Positions 1 through 9,623 are shown, counted from the stretch's first letter. The stretch is 64,000 nt of DNA from Bombella favorum (GCF_014048475.1 NZ_NWUS01000001.1:682001-746000), one strand, 5' to 3'. Program-made: numbers and translations. Notes: generated by a model not told the origin, from the sequence alone.

Positions 1-956
1 TGTTCCTCACTCCCTAGGGCGGCGAGCTGGACCTCGTACCGGCCAGCTCCCCCTACTGCACCAGCATTTTTCCGATGTGCTTCCGCTGGAGCCGATGGCG
101 CAGAAGGAGTCTTCTTTGCAGGCACTGGTGGAGGCAGCACATCCCCTGAAAGATCATCATCAGCCACAGCCTCTTTACGGGCTGGTGTGGGCTTCTTTTT
201 CGCTACTGGCTTCTTAACGTCTTCCTGCTCAGTTTCTGCCTCTTCGGCTTCATCCTCATCATCCCCGGAAGAGGACGTAGTAGCCTTTGGCGCGGGTGTT
301 ACCCCAGCGGACGGGGTCTTCTCCGCCGTAGCTGTCTTGGCGGGTTTGTCCGCTACCGCCTCGGGCGGATGGGATGCACTCTGAGTCTGCTCATCATGTG
401 CCACATCACCACCGGCGGCCTCGGTTTCATCCCCCTGAGAGGCCGCAGCCTGCTCGCCTCCAGCAGGTGCAGCATTATTGGTCATTCCGTTGCCAGAAGA
501 GGCAGGAGGCGATGTCATGCGCCCTGCGAGGAGGCTGGCATCGGGCTGCTCTGGTGGAGGGGCCAGATGCACGGCTCCCCGGCCAGTTACATCACTTTTT
601 GTCGTATCATCCCCCATGACCATCATGCCACCAGGGTCTGCTGGACGATCCTTCACAGGGTAAGGCGGCGGCCCGATAACAGGCACACCAGACGGATGAT
701 GGCTTGCTACCCAGCTCCATACTCCACCAACGCCTAGCAACAGGGCAGCCCCTGCTGCACCAAGTACCATCAGCCCCCGTGTGCCGGACTGCCCTCCCAT
801 AAGTGAAGCCAGCAGGCTCGGTCTTGCCCCGGCCCTCTCCCCCCGGTGTGCCTCCGGGCGGTAGCTACGAGGCGGCGGCCTGTAACTTCCCCCACCCAGA
901 CGGTCATCCGCCTGCGGTGGGGCTATGTCATTATGGTAATCGTCCGGCATGGACAT
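1..956 (-). CDS. SPOR-domain membrane protein (C-terminus beyond window)
   Basis: A leftward reading frame runs from ATG at 956 through the left edge with no stop, so only about 318 residues are visible. It has a polar, Arg/Pro-rich cytoplasmic N-terminus, one hydrophobic helix around residues 60-78 (RGLMVLGAAGAALLLGVGGV), a long low-complexity Ala/Pro/Lys/Glu linker, and at the edge the start of a SPOR fold (RYEVQLAALGSEE). SPOR domains bind denuded septal peptidoglycan, so the protein probably acts at the division site, anchored in the inner membrane. The start lies 3 bases after the argS stop, so the gene is co-transcribed with dgt and argS; that order is common in alphaproteobacteria. A second ATG at 950 is an alternative start. 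Confidence 0.8.
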   Translation of the reverse strand, partial: MSMPDDYHNDIAPPQADDRLGGGSYRPPPRSYRPEAHRGERAGARPSLLASLMGGQSGTRGLMVLGAAGAALLLGVGGVWSWVASHHPSGVPVIGPPPYPVKDRPADPGGMMVMGDDTTKSDVTGRGAVHLAPPPEQPDASLLAGRMTSPPASSGNGMTNNAAPAGGEQAAASQGDETEAAGGDVAHDEQTQSASHPPEAVADKPAKTATAEKTPSAGVTPAPKATTSSSGDDEDEAEEAETEQEDVKKPVAKKKPTPARKEAVADDDLSGDVLPPPVPAKKTPSAPSAPAEAHRKNAGAVGGAGRYEVQLAALGSEE

Positions 957-959
957 GGC

Positions 960-2771
960 TTAGCGCAGCTCCTCTACGGCCTCGACACCGAGGATACCAA
1001 GGCCGATCCGCAAGGTTGAAGCAATGGCTGCCACAAGGGCAAGCCGTGCCTTGCTGGCCTCCGGTGCATCATCCTGAATGAAACGCAGGCTGGTTTCCTC
1101 CCGCCCACGGTTCCAAAGAGCATGGAAATCAGACGCCAGATCAATACAGTATGTGGCAATACGATGCGGCTCCCGTGCGAGGGCAGCAGCCTCGATCTGC
1201 CGGGGCAGATTGGCAATGCGGCGCAGCACAGCCAGCTCCTCATCTGCCGTCAAGATGGAAAGGTCCTGCCCAGCGAGGGCCTCTTCCGTTACCGCAGCGG
1301 CACCATAAGTTTCTTCCCCAAGCCGTAGAACGGAGCGACAGCGGGCGTGAGCGTAATTAACGTAGAAAACCGGGTTATCACGGGTCTGCGCCACAACGGC
1401 GTTCAGGTCGAACTCCATCTGAGCATCGGCCTTGCGGGTCAACATGGTGAAGCGCACGGCATCCCGCCCTACTTCATCGATCAGATCCCGCAGTGTGACG
1501 AAGGTTCCGGCCCGTTTGGACATACGCACCGGCTCGCCATCCTTCACCACACGGACGATTTGGCACATGACGACTTCAAAGTCCGTCTTACCCTCTGTCA
1601 AGGCGGCAACGGCGGCCCGCATACGGGAAACATACCCGCCATGATCGGCCCCTAGAACGTCGATCAACAGATCAGACCGGGACGCCTTACGGGCGTGGTA
1701 GCCAACATCATTTGCAAAGTAGGTGTTGGAACCATCGGACTTCCGCAGAGCACGGTCCTGATCATCCCCAAACTCCGTAGAACGGAACAGCGTCTGCGGG
1801 CGGGCTTCCCAATCTTCCAACTTCTTGCCCTTGGGGGGCTCCAGCACGCCTTCATAAAGCAGGCCACGTTTTTCAAGGCTAGCAATGGCGGCATCCACCT
1901 CGCCGCTTTTCAGCACCTCGGCTTCGCTGCTGAAAATTTCATGATGAATCCCCAATGCAGCGAGGTCATCACGGATCATGCCCATCATATGCTCAAGAGC
2001 TTCAGCACGGACAGTCTCGAACCATGTCTCTGCCGGGGCTACGCCACCATCAGCATTGGCAAGAGAGCGGCCATGCTTTTCGGCCAGAGCCTGCCCAACA
2101 GCGATGAGATACTCACCCTGATATTGCAGACCGCTCGGGGCCAGCTCTCCAAATTCTTCAGCTGGAATGTCCGTGCCGATGGCCTGAAGATAACGCCAGT
2201 ATGCTGCCCATGTCAGGGCGATAACCTGTGCGCCAGCGTCGTTGACGTAATATTCCCGTGTCACCTTAAAGCCAGCAGCATCCAGCAGGTTCGCCAGTGC
2301 ATCTCCCACAACGGCACCACGACAATGGCCGACATGCATCGGGCCTGTCGGGTTGGCAGACACATATTCCACATTGGCACGCCGCCCCGCCCCGAGGCTG
2401 GACCGCCCATAAGCAGCACCACGCTTCAGCACGGCTTTGGCAACCTCGTGAAACAGGTCTGGCTTCAGCGTCATATTCACAAAGCCCGGACCGGCCATTT
2501 CCACATGGGCGATTTCTGGCAGGGTGGCCAGTTCGGCAACCAGCTCTTTAGCAATTTCGAACGGCTTACGCTTTGCAGGCTTTGCGGCCAAAAGGGCGGC
2601 ATTGGTGGCCATATCCCCATGAGCCGCATCCCGAGGCGGCGTAACTTCCACACGAGCAGCAACATCATCAGGCAAGTCCGGCAGAACCGCCTTAAGGGCT
2701 GTTACGACCTTCTCCCGCATGACGGTGAAAAGACAATCCGGGGATGATGCTGTCGGGGCAATGCCTGCCAT
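960..2771 (-). CDS. argS: Arginyl-tRNA synthetase
   Basis: This class I aminoacyl-tRNA synthetase charges tRNA-Arg in the cytoplasm. The 603-residue protein has the N-terminal additional domain, the HIGH-type motif HVGH at about residues 146-149 within VSANPTGPMHVGH, the MSKR signature in VRMSKRAGTFVTL, and a C-terminal anticodon-binding domain (NYAHARCRSVLR onward). Length is normal for bacterial ArgS. The ATG at 2771 adds about 17 residues before a second Met (MREKVVTALKAV) that could also be the start. dgt lies upstream on the same strand and a SPOR gene follows at once, so the three probably form an operon. Confidence 0.95.
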   Translation of the reverse strand: MAGIAPTASSPDCLFTVMREKVVTALKAVLPDLPDDVAARVEVTPPRDAAHGDMATNAALLAAKPAKRKPFEIAKELVAELATLPEIAHVEMAGPGFVNMTLKPDLFHEVAKAVLKRGAAYGRSSLGAGRRANVEYVSANPTGPMHVGHCRGAVVGDALANLLDAAGFKVTREYYVNDAGAQVIALTWAAYWRYLQAIGTDIPAEEFGELAPSGLQYQGEYLIAVGQALAEKHGRSLANADGGVAPAETWFETVRAEALEHMMGMIRDDLAALGIHHEIFSSEAEVLKSGEVDAAIASLEKRGLLYEGVLEPPKGKKLEDWEARPQTLFRSTEFGDDQDRALRKSDGSNTYFANDVGYHARKASRSDLLIDVLGADHGGYVSRMRAAVAALTEGKTDFEVVMCQIVRVVKDGEPVRMSKRAGTFVTLRDLIDEVGRDAVRFTMLTRKADAQMEFDLNAVVAQTRDNPVFYVNYAHARCRSVLRLGEETYGAAAVTEEALAGQDLSILTADEELAVLRRIANLPRQIEAAALAREPHRIATYCIDLASDFHALWNRGREETSLRFIQDDAPEASKARLALVAAIASTLRIGLGILGVEAVEELR

Positions 2772-2793
2772 ATTCTATAACTTTCTCTTCAAA

Positions 2794-2838
2794 CCTGTCA
2801 GAAGCTCCATATGGAGCCATGATCAACTACATGACAGG
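2794..2838. promoter_or_regulatory. Nested inverted repeats upstream of argS
   Basis: A perfect 14-base palindrome (GCTCCATATGGAGC, 2804-2817) sits inside an outer 7-base inverted repeat, CCTGTCA at 2794-2800 and TGACAGG at 2832-2838. Another CCTGTCA follows at 2851. The elements lie between dgt and argS, about 25-70 bases upstream of the argS start. They could form a leader RNA structure or an operator; the role is unknown. Confidence 0.4.
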
Positions 2839-2927
2839 CCCGTTGCTCTGCCTGTCATTCCTGTGTTTGCCTACTATAAAAGCCACCGCTTCTTTTTGAA
2901 ACAGTCCAGAAGGCACTCCCTGCCCCC

Positions 2928-4103
2928 TTAACCCAGAACGGAAAGGTCCATCAGGCGACGATGTTCCTCCATGGCAAAGCGGTCTGTCATGCCAGCAATA
3001 TAATCGGCCACAATGCGGCGGGCAGCTTGTTCGTTTCCAGCTCGCCGCCGCTCCAGTGCCATTTCCTGCCACGGGGGCGGCAGCAATTCCGGTTCATTCC
3101 CCAGAATGGTGCATATCTCCGCCAGAGCGATGCGGGCCTTGCGGGTCATCCGCCGGACACGCCAATGACGATACATCCGAGCATGAAGGAATTTCCTGAT
3201 CTCCTTATTCCGCTCTGCCATCTCTGTAGAAAATTCTACCACGGCACGGCCTGCATGGCGGACATCATCAGCACTCTGCGGGGCCAGCTCCTCCAGATTG
3301 CGACGGCTCTGCGTGATCAAATCACTGACCAAACGGTTGATGACACGCCGTACAGTTTCGTGCCGGATGCGCTGAGCACTGTCGAAAGCACTGTGACCGG
3401 ACCAGTCCAGAGAGCGAGCCTCATCCAGGCAGGCCTTTAACAAAGGAACCTCTTCAATATCCTCAAAATGCAGCAGACCAGCACGGAGACCATCATCAAG
3501 ATCATGCCCGTGATAGGCGACATCATCGCAGATGGCAGCGATCTGCGCCTCCACAGAGGCATGGCTGGTCAGGTCCATCGGGTATCGGCCATCAAAGCTA
3601 GCCAGCCACGGCGCAGGACGCCGGACAGGCCCGTGATGTTTAGCCAGCCCTTCCAACGTTTCCCATGTCAGATTTAGGCCGTTGAACCCGTGATAGCGGG
3701 CCTCAATCTCGGTAACCTGCCGGAGGGACTGGATGTTATGGTCGAACCCGCCCCAATCCTCCATGGCGGCCTGCAACGCATCCTCACCGGCGTGGCCGAA
3801 AGGCGTATGCCCAAGATCATGCGCTAGTGCGATAACTTCCGTCAGGTCCTCATTAACCCCCAACGTGCGGGCTATGGAGCGGGAAATCTGGGCGACTTCC
3901 AATGAATGGGTCAGGCGTGTGCGGAAAAAATCCCCCTCATGATTGAGGAAGACCTGCGTCTTGTACTGAAGCTGCCGAAAACCCGAAGAATGTAGCACAC
4001 GGTCTCTATCCCGCTGCCACGGTGTACGGGTTTGGCTTTCAGTCTCCGCAAACTGCCGCCCACGGGCACCCTGACGCTGTACTGCATATCTGGCCATTTC
4101 CAT
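2928..4103 (-). CDS. dgt: dGTPase-like deoxynucleoside triphosphate triphosphohydrolase
   Basis: This HD-domain phosphohydrolase is expected to split dNTPs into deoxynucleoside and triphosphate, and the family tunes dNTP pools. The HD metal-binding set is visible as RLTHSLEVAQ, then LAHDLGHTPFGHAGE, with a later Asp in CDDVAYHGHDLDDG. About 391 residues from ATG at 4103 (MEMARYAVQ) matches the shorter type-2 Dgt proteins of alphaproteobacteria. A Met at 4097 is equally possible, and a longer frame from ATG 4133 lacks family support. It lies upstream of argS on the same strand and is divergent from erpA, the usual alphaproteobacterial arrangement. Confidence 0.9.
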   Translation of the reverse strand: MEMARYAVQRQGARGRQFAETESQTRTPWQRDRDRVLHSSGFRQLQYKTQVFLNHEGDFFRTRLTHSLEVAQISRSIARTLGVNEDLTEVIALAHDLGHTPFGHAGEDALQAAMEDWGGFDHNIQSLRQVTEIEARYHGFNGLNLTWETLEGLAKHHGPVRRPAPWLASFDGRYPMDLTSHASVEAQIAAICDDVAYHGHDLDDGLRAGLLHFEDIEEVPLLKACLDEARSLDWSGHSAFDSAQRIRHETVRRVINRLVSDLITQSRRNLEELAPQSADDVRHAGRAVVEFSTEMAERNKEIRKFLHARMYRHWRVRRMTRKARIALAEICTILGNEPELLPPPWQEMALERRRAGNEQAARRIVADYIAGMTDRFAMEEHRRLMDLSVLG

Positions 4104-4252
4104 CGTCCGTCCCCATATCCATGTGGGCCGCATGAAGCATACAGCCTTTCGGGTTTTGATTCTTGGCGGCCAGCTTTATAGTGTCAACAGCATCCTCACC
4201 ATTTCGGCCGCAATGGTGGGCGAATTCATGATGATTATGGAGAGAGTTTTCC

Positions 4253-4588
4253 ATGGCCGATTTCGACATTTCAGCGGCAGCAGCGACCCGCATTGCAGAG
4301 ATCATCAGCCAGCAGGATGAACCGGGCGGCATGGCCCTGCGCGTGTCCGTCCTCGCCGGAGGGTGCAATGGGTTCCAATACCAGTTCAAGCTGGTGCGGG
4401 AAAAGCAGGATGATGATCATCTCATTGAGAAAGACGGTGCCCGTGTGTTCATCGACCCGGTGAGCTTCGACCTTTTGGAAGGAGCTGAACTAGACTTCGT
4501 CGATAAGCTGATGGGAGCCCACTTTACCGTCAACAACCCCAATGCCGCCTCATCCTGCGGGTGTGGCAGCAGCTTTTCACTCGCCTGA
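4253..4588 (+). CDS. erpA: A-type iron-sulfur cluster insertion protein ErpA
   Basis: This A-type carrier delivers Fe-S clusters to apo-enzymes. The 111-residue protein has the three invariant cysteines, one in LAGGCNGFQY and two in the C-terminal SSCGCGSSF. The HesB/IscA core fills nearly the whole protein. A ribosome-binding site (GGAGAG) precedes ATG at 4253. It is divergent from dgt, and xth begins 31 bases after its stop, so the two are likely co-transcribed. IscA is the alternative name; the location opposite dgt and the sequence favour ErpA. Confidence 0.88.
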   Translation: MADFDISAAAATRIAEIISQQDEPGGMALRVSVLAGGCNGFQYQFKLVREKQDDDHLIEKDGARVFIDPVSFDLLEGAELDFVDKLMGAHFTVNNPNAASSCGCGSSFSLA

Positions 4589-4619
4589 CCTTCCCTTCCT
4601 CCCGGAGACCCTGCGCCCC

Positions 4620-5390
4620 ATGTCCCTGACCTTTGCCAGCTGGAACATCAACTCCATCCGTACCCGCGCCCATCTGGTAAAGGACTGGCTGGACCGTAAC
4701 CCGGACTGCACCCTGCTGTGCCTTCAGGAGATCAAATGCGAGGCGCATCAATTTCCCAAGCTCTTTGAGGAAGCTGGCTTTCACGTCGCCGTGGCGGGGC
4801 AGAAAGCTTATAACGGCGTGGCATTCATCAGTCGCACTCCGCTGAGCATCACGACCGATCATTTGCCGGGTTTTGAGAGTGACGAAGCGCGTTATATTGA
4901 GGCTGAGATTGAAGACATCACCATTGGCAACCTCTACCTGCCGAATGGTAATTCGGGCGGTGAAGCGGGATTTGCCAAGAAGATGAACTTCTTCGAAGCT
5001 CTTCATCAACGATCCCTGAATTTGCAAAAGGAAGAACGTTCCTTCGCTTTCATCGGGGATTACAATGTCTGCCCGACGGATGAGGATTACGCCCCCAAGG
5101 CCCTATCCTCAGGTGATGCCCTGCTCCACCCGGAAAGCCGTGCGGGATTCCGCCGCCTCCTCTGGTCCGGGCTGGCGGACGCCCTGCGCTGCCTGCACCC
5201 CACGGGGCGGCATTACACCTTCTGGGATTATCAGGCAGGGGCCTACCAGCGTAATTCTGGCCTGCGGATCGACCACGCCCTGCTCTCCCCCCGCCTTGCC
5301 GACCGCCTAACCAGCTTCATCATTGATAAAGATGAGCGAGGCCGGGAGAAGCCATCCGACCATGTGCCGGTGGTGGTGCGCCTTTCCTAA
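4620..5390 (+). CDS. xth: Exodeoxyribonuclease III
   Basis: This AP endonuclease and 3'-5' exonuclease of base-excision repair belongs to the EEP metallophosphoesterase fold. The 256-residue protein starts MSLTFASWNINSIRTR (the Asn for metal binding), has CLQEIKCE with the catalytic Glu, GDYNVCPTDEDY, LRIDHALLS and the final SDHVPVVV with the catalytic Asp-His pair. I chose ATG 4620 because the similarity starts there; the 26 codons upstream overlap erpA. Its last four bases overlap the convergent nucleotidyltransferase gene. Confidence 0.93.
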   Translation: MSLTFASWNINSIRTRAHLVKDWLDRNPDCTLLCLQEIKCEAHQFPKLFEEAGFHVAVAGQKAYNGVAFISRTPLSITTDHLPGFESDEARYIEAEIEDITIGNLYLPNGNSGGEAGFAKKMNFFEALHQRSLNLQKEERSFAFIGDYNVCPTDEDYAPKALSSGDALLHPESRAGFRRLLWSGLADALRCLHPTGRHYTFWDYQAGAYQRNSGLRIDHALLSPRLADRLTSFIIDKDERGREKPSDHVPVVVRLS

Positions 5391-6202
5391 CCCTGTGTTT
5401 TCACCAATTTTCGGAACAATGCTTCTGCCTGCTCATGCACGTCTGTGCCCGGCTTTGGTAGGGCCATGGCCTCGGCATGAGCAAATTCAGTTTCAATCAA
5501 CTCATTCACGGCCGGGATAGACTGGCCGCTCTGCCGCTCCCGGCTTCTGGATTTCAGATGCAGCAGCTCCCGGATAGGCTCCAGAACAGAAGCCGGAAGC
5601 GCACATCCCTGACAGAGGGCCTGAAAATTCATGGGTGGCTTGCCGTTTTCATGCAGGCGCATCCAACGCAAAGCCATAGCAGGGCGTAGCGCATAGAACA
5701 GCCGCTTGTACCGGGTGCTACCATCATCATTCATGGCCCGCTTCCAGCTGTTCCGCCCCAAATTCAAATAATGCTGCTGGCAGCTTAATCCAGCCTCAAC
5801 CTGACAGGCAAAAGCCGCCAGCTCGTCTGCTTCCGCCCGCCATAGATAACGCACCGGGCTGACCAGCCATTCCAACAGGGTTGGATTAGGTTTTGTCAGC
5901 AGGTTCAGCGCCTTGCGCAGGTCCCAACCATTTACGTCCAGATCATCAGAAATGGGCAGCTCGATCACATCCCGGCCGGGTTTCAAAGATAAATACCAAT
6001 CCAGCCGATGGCGATAGACAAAGCGTACATCATAATCGCTATCTGGTGATGGGAAGCCCCAAGCACGGCTACCACTCTCCACAGCGAACAGAATTTCGAT
6101 CCCATGCTCCTGCTCTATCTGACGCAGGCTAGCCATGACCTCCTCCCGCACAGACGGTGCAATTTCGGGCACGTAATCCGGCATGACCTCATCAAAATTC
6201 AT
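5387..6202 (-). CDS. RlaP-type nucleotidyltransferase (YcgL/COG3541-like)
   Basis: This 271-residue protein looks like a member of the polymerase-beta-fold family called RNA-repair-associated nucleotidyltransferase (RlaP). The minimal nucleotidyltransferase motif is plain: VESGSRAWGFPSPDSDYDVRFVY, with the G-S pair followed by the D-x-D metal ligands at about residues 53-58. It continues with KPNPTLLEWL, typical of the family. The helical C-terminal half carries ELIETEFAHAEA. An AAGGAG site precedes ATG 6202. No RNA ligase or other repair partner is adjacent. The gene converges on xth with a 4-base overlap. The substrate is unknown. Confidence 0.72.
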   Translation of the reverse strand: MNFDEVMPDYVPEIAPSVREEVMASLRQIEQEHGIEILFAVESGSRAWGFPSPDSDYDVRFVYRHRLDWYLSLKPGRDVIELPISDDLDVNGWDLRKALNLLTKPNPTLLEWLVSPVRYLWRAEADELAAFACQVEAGLSCQQHYLNLGRNSWKRAMNDDGSTRYKRLFYALRPAMALRWMRLHENGKPPMNFQALCQGCALPASVLEPIRELLHLKSRSRERQSGQSIPAVNELIETEFAHAEAMALPKPGTDVHEQAEALFRKLVKTQG

Positions 6203-6307
6203 TCGCCACAGGCTCCTTATTCATCCTTTTTCAAACCTTGCGCCAGAGCCGAGAGGAAGGGAACCGCTTGATTTTAAAAAATATTTTAATAATTGCCCTC
6301 ACAAAAC

Positions 6308-6346
6308 ACAAAAAAGGCCGAAGCGGATTACACCGCCTCGGCCTTC
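6308..6346 (-). terminator. Rho-independent terminator of aspS
   Basis: Read leftward, AAGGCCGAGGCGG pairs with CCGCTTCGGCCTT across a 6-base loop and is followed by a run of T. It lies 27 bases after the aspS stop. Confidence 0.9.
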
Positions 6347-6372
6347 TATCTGTATCAAATCAAAAACCTGAA

Positions 6373-8193
6373 TCAGTCCTTCTTCTCTGGGGCTTTGTTG
6401 CCACCAGCAGAAGGCTTCGGCTTAGGCAGGTCCAGCTTGAGGGAAAGCTCCTTCAGGCGGGCAGGCTCGACCGGGGCCGGCGCTTCCATCATCAGGTCCT
6501 CGCCGCTCTGGTTCAGCGGGAAGAGAATGACCTCACGGATATTCGGTTCATCGGCCAGCAGCATGACGATACGATCCACACCCGGTGCAGCACCACCATG
6601 CGGCGGAGCACCGTAACGGAACGCATTCAGCATCCCGCCAAAGCGGGCCTCCACCACATCCGGGCCATAACCAGCGATCTCGAAGGCCCGTAGCATCACA
6701 TCCGGCAGATGGTTACGCACGGCGCCGGAAGACAGTTCCACACCGTTACAGACGATGTCGTACTGATAAGCCTTAATGGTCAACGGGTCTTGTGTATTCA
6801 GAGCCTCAAGGCCGCCCTGCGGCATGGAGAACGGGTTATGAGAGAAGTCGATCTCACCCGTTTCCTCGTTCCGCTCATACATCGGGAAGTCCACAACCCA
6901 GCAGAAACGGAAGGCATTCTGCTCGATCAGCTCCAGATCGGTCGCAATCTTCGTGCGGACCACACCAGAGAACTTGACGACCTCATCGCCTTTACCAGCA
7001 GCAAAGAAGACCGCATCCCCAGCCTTCAGGCCGCAGATTTCACGGATCCTCTCGACACGGTCAGCCTCCAGATTCTTGGCGATCGGCCCCTTGCCGCCTT
7101 CCTCATCAAAGATGATGTAGCCAAGACCACCGGCCCCCTGATCCCGTGCCCAGTTATTGAGCTTGTCAAAGAAGGCACGAGGGCGGCTGCCAGCACCCGG
7201 AGCCGGGACAGCACGCACCCGGCCACCAGAGGCTGCAATGCGGGCGAACAGACCAAACCCGGAATCAGCGAACTGCTCCGTCACATCTTTGATAATCAGC
7301 GGGTTGCGCAGGTCTGGCTTGTCGGACCCATAATCCCGCATGGCATCAGCATAGGGGATGCGGGGGAAAGCCCCATCCGTGATCTTCCAACCTTCTGGCG
7401 TGAACTCATTGAAGACACCTGCCAGCACCGGCTCCAGCACGGCAAAGATATCTTCCTGCGTGGCGAAGGACATCTCAAAGTCGAGCTGATAGAACTCGCC
7501 GGGGCTACGGTCCGCACGGGAGGCTTCATCACGGAAGCACGGGGCGATCTGGAAATAACGGTCGAACCCAGCGACCATTGCCAGCTGCTTAAACTGCTGC
7601 GGAGCCTGCGGCAAAGCATAGAACTTACCCGGATGCAGACGAGCCGGGACGAGAAAGTCCCGTGCGCCTTCCGGGGAAGAGGCCGTCAGGATAGGAGTCT
7701 GGAACTCTGTGAATCCCTGCTCAACCATGCGGCGGCGCAAGCTCGTAATAACCTGGCTGCGGAGCAGGATATTGCGGTGCATCTTCTCCCGCCGCAGGTC
7801 GATATAACGGTATTTCAGGCGCAGCTCTTCAGGGTAATTCTCATGCCCAGCCACCTGAAACGGCAGCACCTCGGCACGAGACTGCACGTTAATCTCGCTG
7901 GCACGGACCTCTACATCGCCTGTCGGCAAGGATGGGTTACGCTGCCCCTCCTCACGCACCACGACCTCACCCGTCACGGTGATGACGCTCTCCACACGCA
8001 AACGCTCGGCCTGTTCCAGCAAGGCACCCTCAGAGGGGATGACGATCTGCGTCACGCCGTGGCTGTCCCGCAGGTCGATAAAAAGCAGACCACCATGATC
8101 TCGCTTGCTGTGAATCCAGCCAGACAGCCGTACGGTCTTGCCTGCATCATCAGCACGCAAGGCGTTACAGAAATGGGTACGGTACTGGTGCAT
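6373..8193 (-). CDS. aspS: Aspartyl-tRNA synthetase (probably non-discriminating)
   Basis: This class II synthetase charges tRNA-Asp. The 606-residue protein has the N-terminal OB-fold anticodon-binding domain ([23 protein letters not shown]), class II motif 2 ([25 protein letters not shown]), the bacterial insertion domain and motif 3 ([14 protein letters not shown]). The tail ends in a Pro/Lys-rich stretch ([17 protein letters not shown]). I chose ATG 8193 (MHQYRTHFC) because AspS proteins start there and a GAGG site precedes it; a frame from 8220 adds nine codons. Many alphaproteobacterial AspRS also charge tRNA-Asn, an inference not tested here. Confidence 0.95.
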   Translation of the reverse strand: MHQYRTHFCNALRADDAGKTVRLSGWIHSKRDHGGLLFIDLRDSHGVTQIVIPSEGALLEQAERLRVESVITVTGEVVVREEGQRNPSLPTGDVEVRASEINVQSRAEVLPFQVAGHENYPEELRLKYRYIDLRREKMHRNILLRSQVITSLRRRMVEQGFTEFQTPILTASSPEGARDFLVPARLHPGKFYALPQAPQQFKQLAMVAGFDRYFQIAPCFRDEASRADRSPGEFYQLDFEMSFATQEDIFAVLEPVLAGVFNEFTPEGWKITDGAFPRIPYADAMRDYGSDKPDLRNPLIIKDVTEQFADSGFGLFARIAASGGRVRAVPAPGAGSRPRAFFDKLNNWARDQGAGGLGYIIFDEEGGKGPIAKNLEADRVERIREICGLKAGDAVFFAAGKGDEVVKFSGVVRTKIATDLELIEQNAFRFCWVVDFPMYERNEETGEIDFSHNPFSMPQGGLEALNTQDPLTIKAYQYDIVCNGVELSSGAVRNHLPDVMLRAFEIAGYGPDVVEARFGGMLNAFRYGAPPHGGAAPGVDRIVMLLADEPNIREVILFPLNQSGEDLMMEAPAPVEPARLKELSLKLDLPKPKPSAGGNKAPEKKD

Positions 8194-8385
8194 GAATTCA
8201 AACCTCGTCAATTTCTTCATGGCCCGGTCCTGTGCAGGCTTTCCCTGCCCTTCCGGCTCACTGCATGGAATGGCGGCTACGCCCTGAACGCAGCTCTCCT
8301 TATAAGGCCGTTTCCTACCCTAATCGCCGTGGAAAGCCAATCTTAATTGGCAGGCATCTACCTCTCTCTGCTCCCCGCAACTGCC

Positions 8386-9336
8386 TCAGGACAGATCGTA
8401 ACTCCGGTATTTCCGCAAGACACGACGCCGGACCATATGAATGACATAACGCTTTATGGTGTAGAGGAAGGTCTCAAAACGGACCTCCGGCCTGATGACG
8501 GGCTTCTGCCCAAAACTTGCCAGCATCTTAGCCGTACGGACGGACCCGAAACCATCAAAATCGAAAATCAGACCCCGCTTCTTGGCCTGTTCAATCGCTT
8601 TCCATATCAAAAGCATGTTCAAACCCGGCACTTTTGAGTTACGGACCCGAACAGCCTGCCAATAATACAATACGTTATCATCCCAGATGAGCAACGCTGC
8701 CGAAACGGGCACCTCACCATCGTAAGCATACAATGCCATGGCCTGCCCCCGGCTATGAGCCTCTGTAAACAAAGCCCTCAACAAGGGGTAATCATGATGG
8801 TTCTGTGGCAGCTCCCGCTTGACCAAAGTGATGAACAGCTCAACATCCGCAGATTCCTGAACCGAAAGTTTTTTATCCGCCGTACGGATGAGGTTCCTCG
8901 TCTTTTGGTCGCAATCCTGCCACGCTGTTTCCAACGATTTTTCAGGCATGATACGGAATGTAAAACCCTGATATACTTTAAATCCGGTGAGCCGGAACGC
9001 AAATGCAGAATCGTTTTCTGGGTCTAGATAGAAATGAACACCATGATATTTAGGCAGGCTAGCGATAGTTTTGTCCACAACATGCCGGATATTTTGCTCG
9101 TAACGGAATGTCTTAGAAGACGGTAACGAGAAGTGTGGGCCTAATGTCCGAGTATATTTTGGCATCCTTATTACATAGGAGCCAAACCGCTTCTTCCTGA
9201 CAAAAGGAAAACGGGAGACAATTTTTCCGCCCATTTCTACATCAATAGAGGAAAATGTCTGACGGCTGGCCGTGGCAAGCCACCATTCCTGATGAAAAAT
9301 GGGAATGGATAGCCGAGACGAGACATTGTTACTCAT
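8386..9336 (-). CDS. GNAT/FemAB-like acetyltransferase-fold protein
   Basis: The 316-residue protein resembles the Acetyltransf_6 (BioF2-like, FemAB-related) group, which transfers acyl or aminoacyl groups to amines. Visible features are an N-terminal half resembling a first GNAT-like domain (FVRKKRFGSYVIRMPKYTRTLGPHF), KTRNLIRTADKK, and in the C-terminal half MALYAYDGEVPVSAALLIWDDNVLYYWQAV followed by LNMLLIWKAIEQAKKRGLIFDFDGFGS, the usual strand-helix core. ATG 9336 was chosen because similarity to the family begins soon after; no good ribosome-binding site precedes it. The upstream 200 bases are extremely AT-rich, unlike all neighbours, which suggests acquired DNA. The substrate is unknown; a surface-polysaccharide or peptidoglycan role is possible. 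Confidence 0.6.
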   Translation of the reverse strand: MSNNVSSRLSIPIFHQEWWLATASRQTFSSIDVEMGGKIVSRFPFVRKKRFGSYVIRMPKYTRTLGPHFSLPSSKTFRYEQNIRHVVDKTIASLPKYHGVHFYLDPENDSAFAFRLTGFKVYQGFTFRIMPEKSLETAWQDCDQKTRNLIRTADKKLSVQESADVELFITLVKRELPQNHHDYPLLRALFTEAHSRGQAMALYAYDGEVPVSAALLIWDDNVLYYWQAVRVRNSKVPGLNMLLIWKAIEQAKKRGLIFDFDGFGSVRTAKMLASFGQKPVIRPEVRFETFLYTIKRYVIHMVRRRVLRKYRSYDLS

Positions 9337-9390
9337 GATAACCATAAATAATGAGAATGAATGAAGACGCCTTCTATCATCAACATCCAC

Positions 9391-9600
9391 AATATTGGAT
9401 TAATATTTTTTTTAATAAAGACAAAAAAACAAATTGTAGATATTCCGCTATATGAAAATAATTAAAATAATATAAAAATTAAACTCATTATTTATAAATT
9501 AGAACATAAAATTATGGGGTTATTAATTTACATATCCTAAATGCCATTTAAAAATCAGAAATTATACTACCTTCCGAACTTCCTAACGTTCTGCCCGTGC
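9391..9600. other. AT-rich intergenic patch
   Basis: About 200 bases between the acetyltransferase-like gene and the reductase gene, dominated by A and T (9400-9545 especially). No convincing gene is visible. It could hold the promoter of the leftward acetyltransferase gene and may mark horizontally acquired sequence. Confidence 0.5.
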
Positions 9601-9623
9601 CGAAAGACTTGACGACGATCATC

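Noticed and set aside
1695-2747. A 350-codon rightward open frame opposite argS
   Set aside because: Antisense shadow of argS with no domain or ribosome-binding site.
6709-8346. A 545-codon rightward open frame opposite aspS
   Set aside because: It is the reverse complement of a clear AspS coding sequence, has no family resemblance and follows from GC-rich codon bias.
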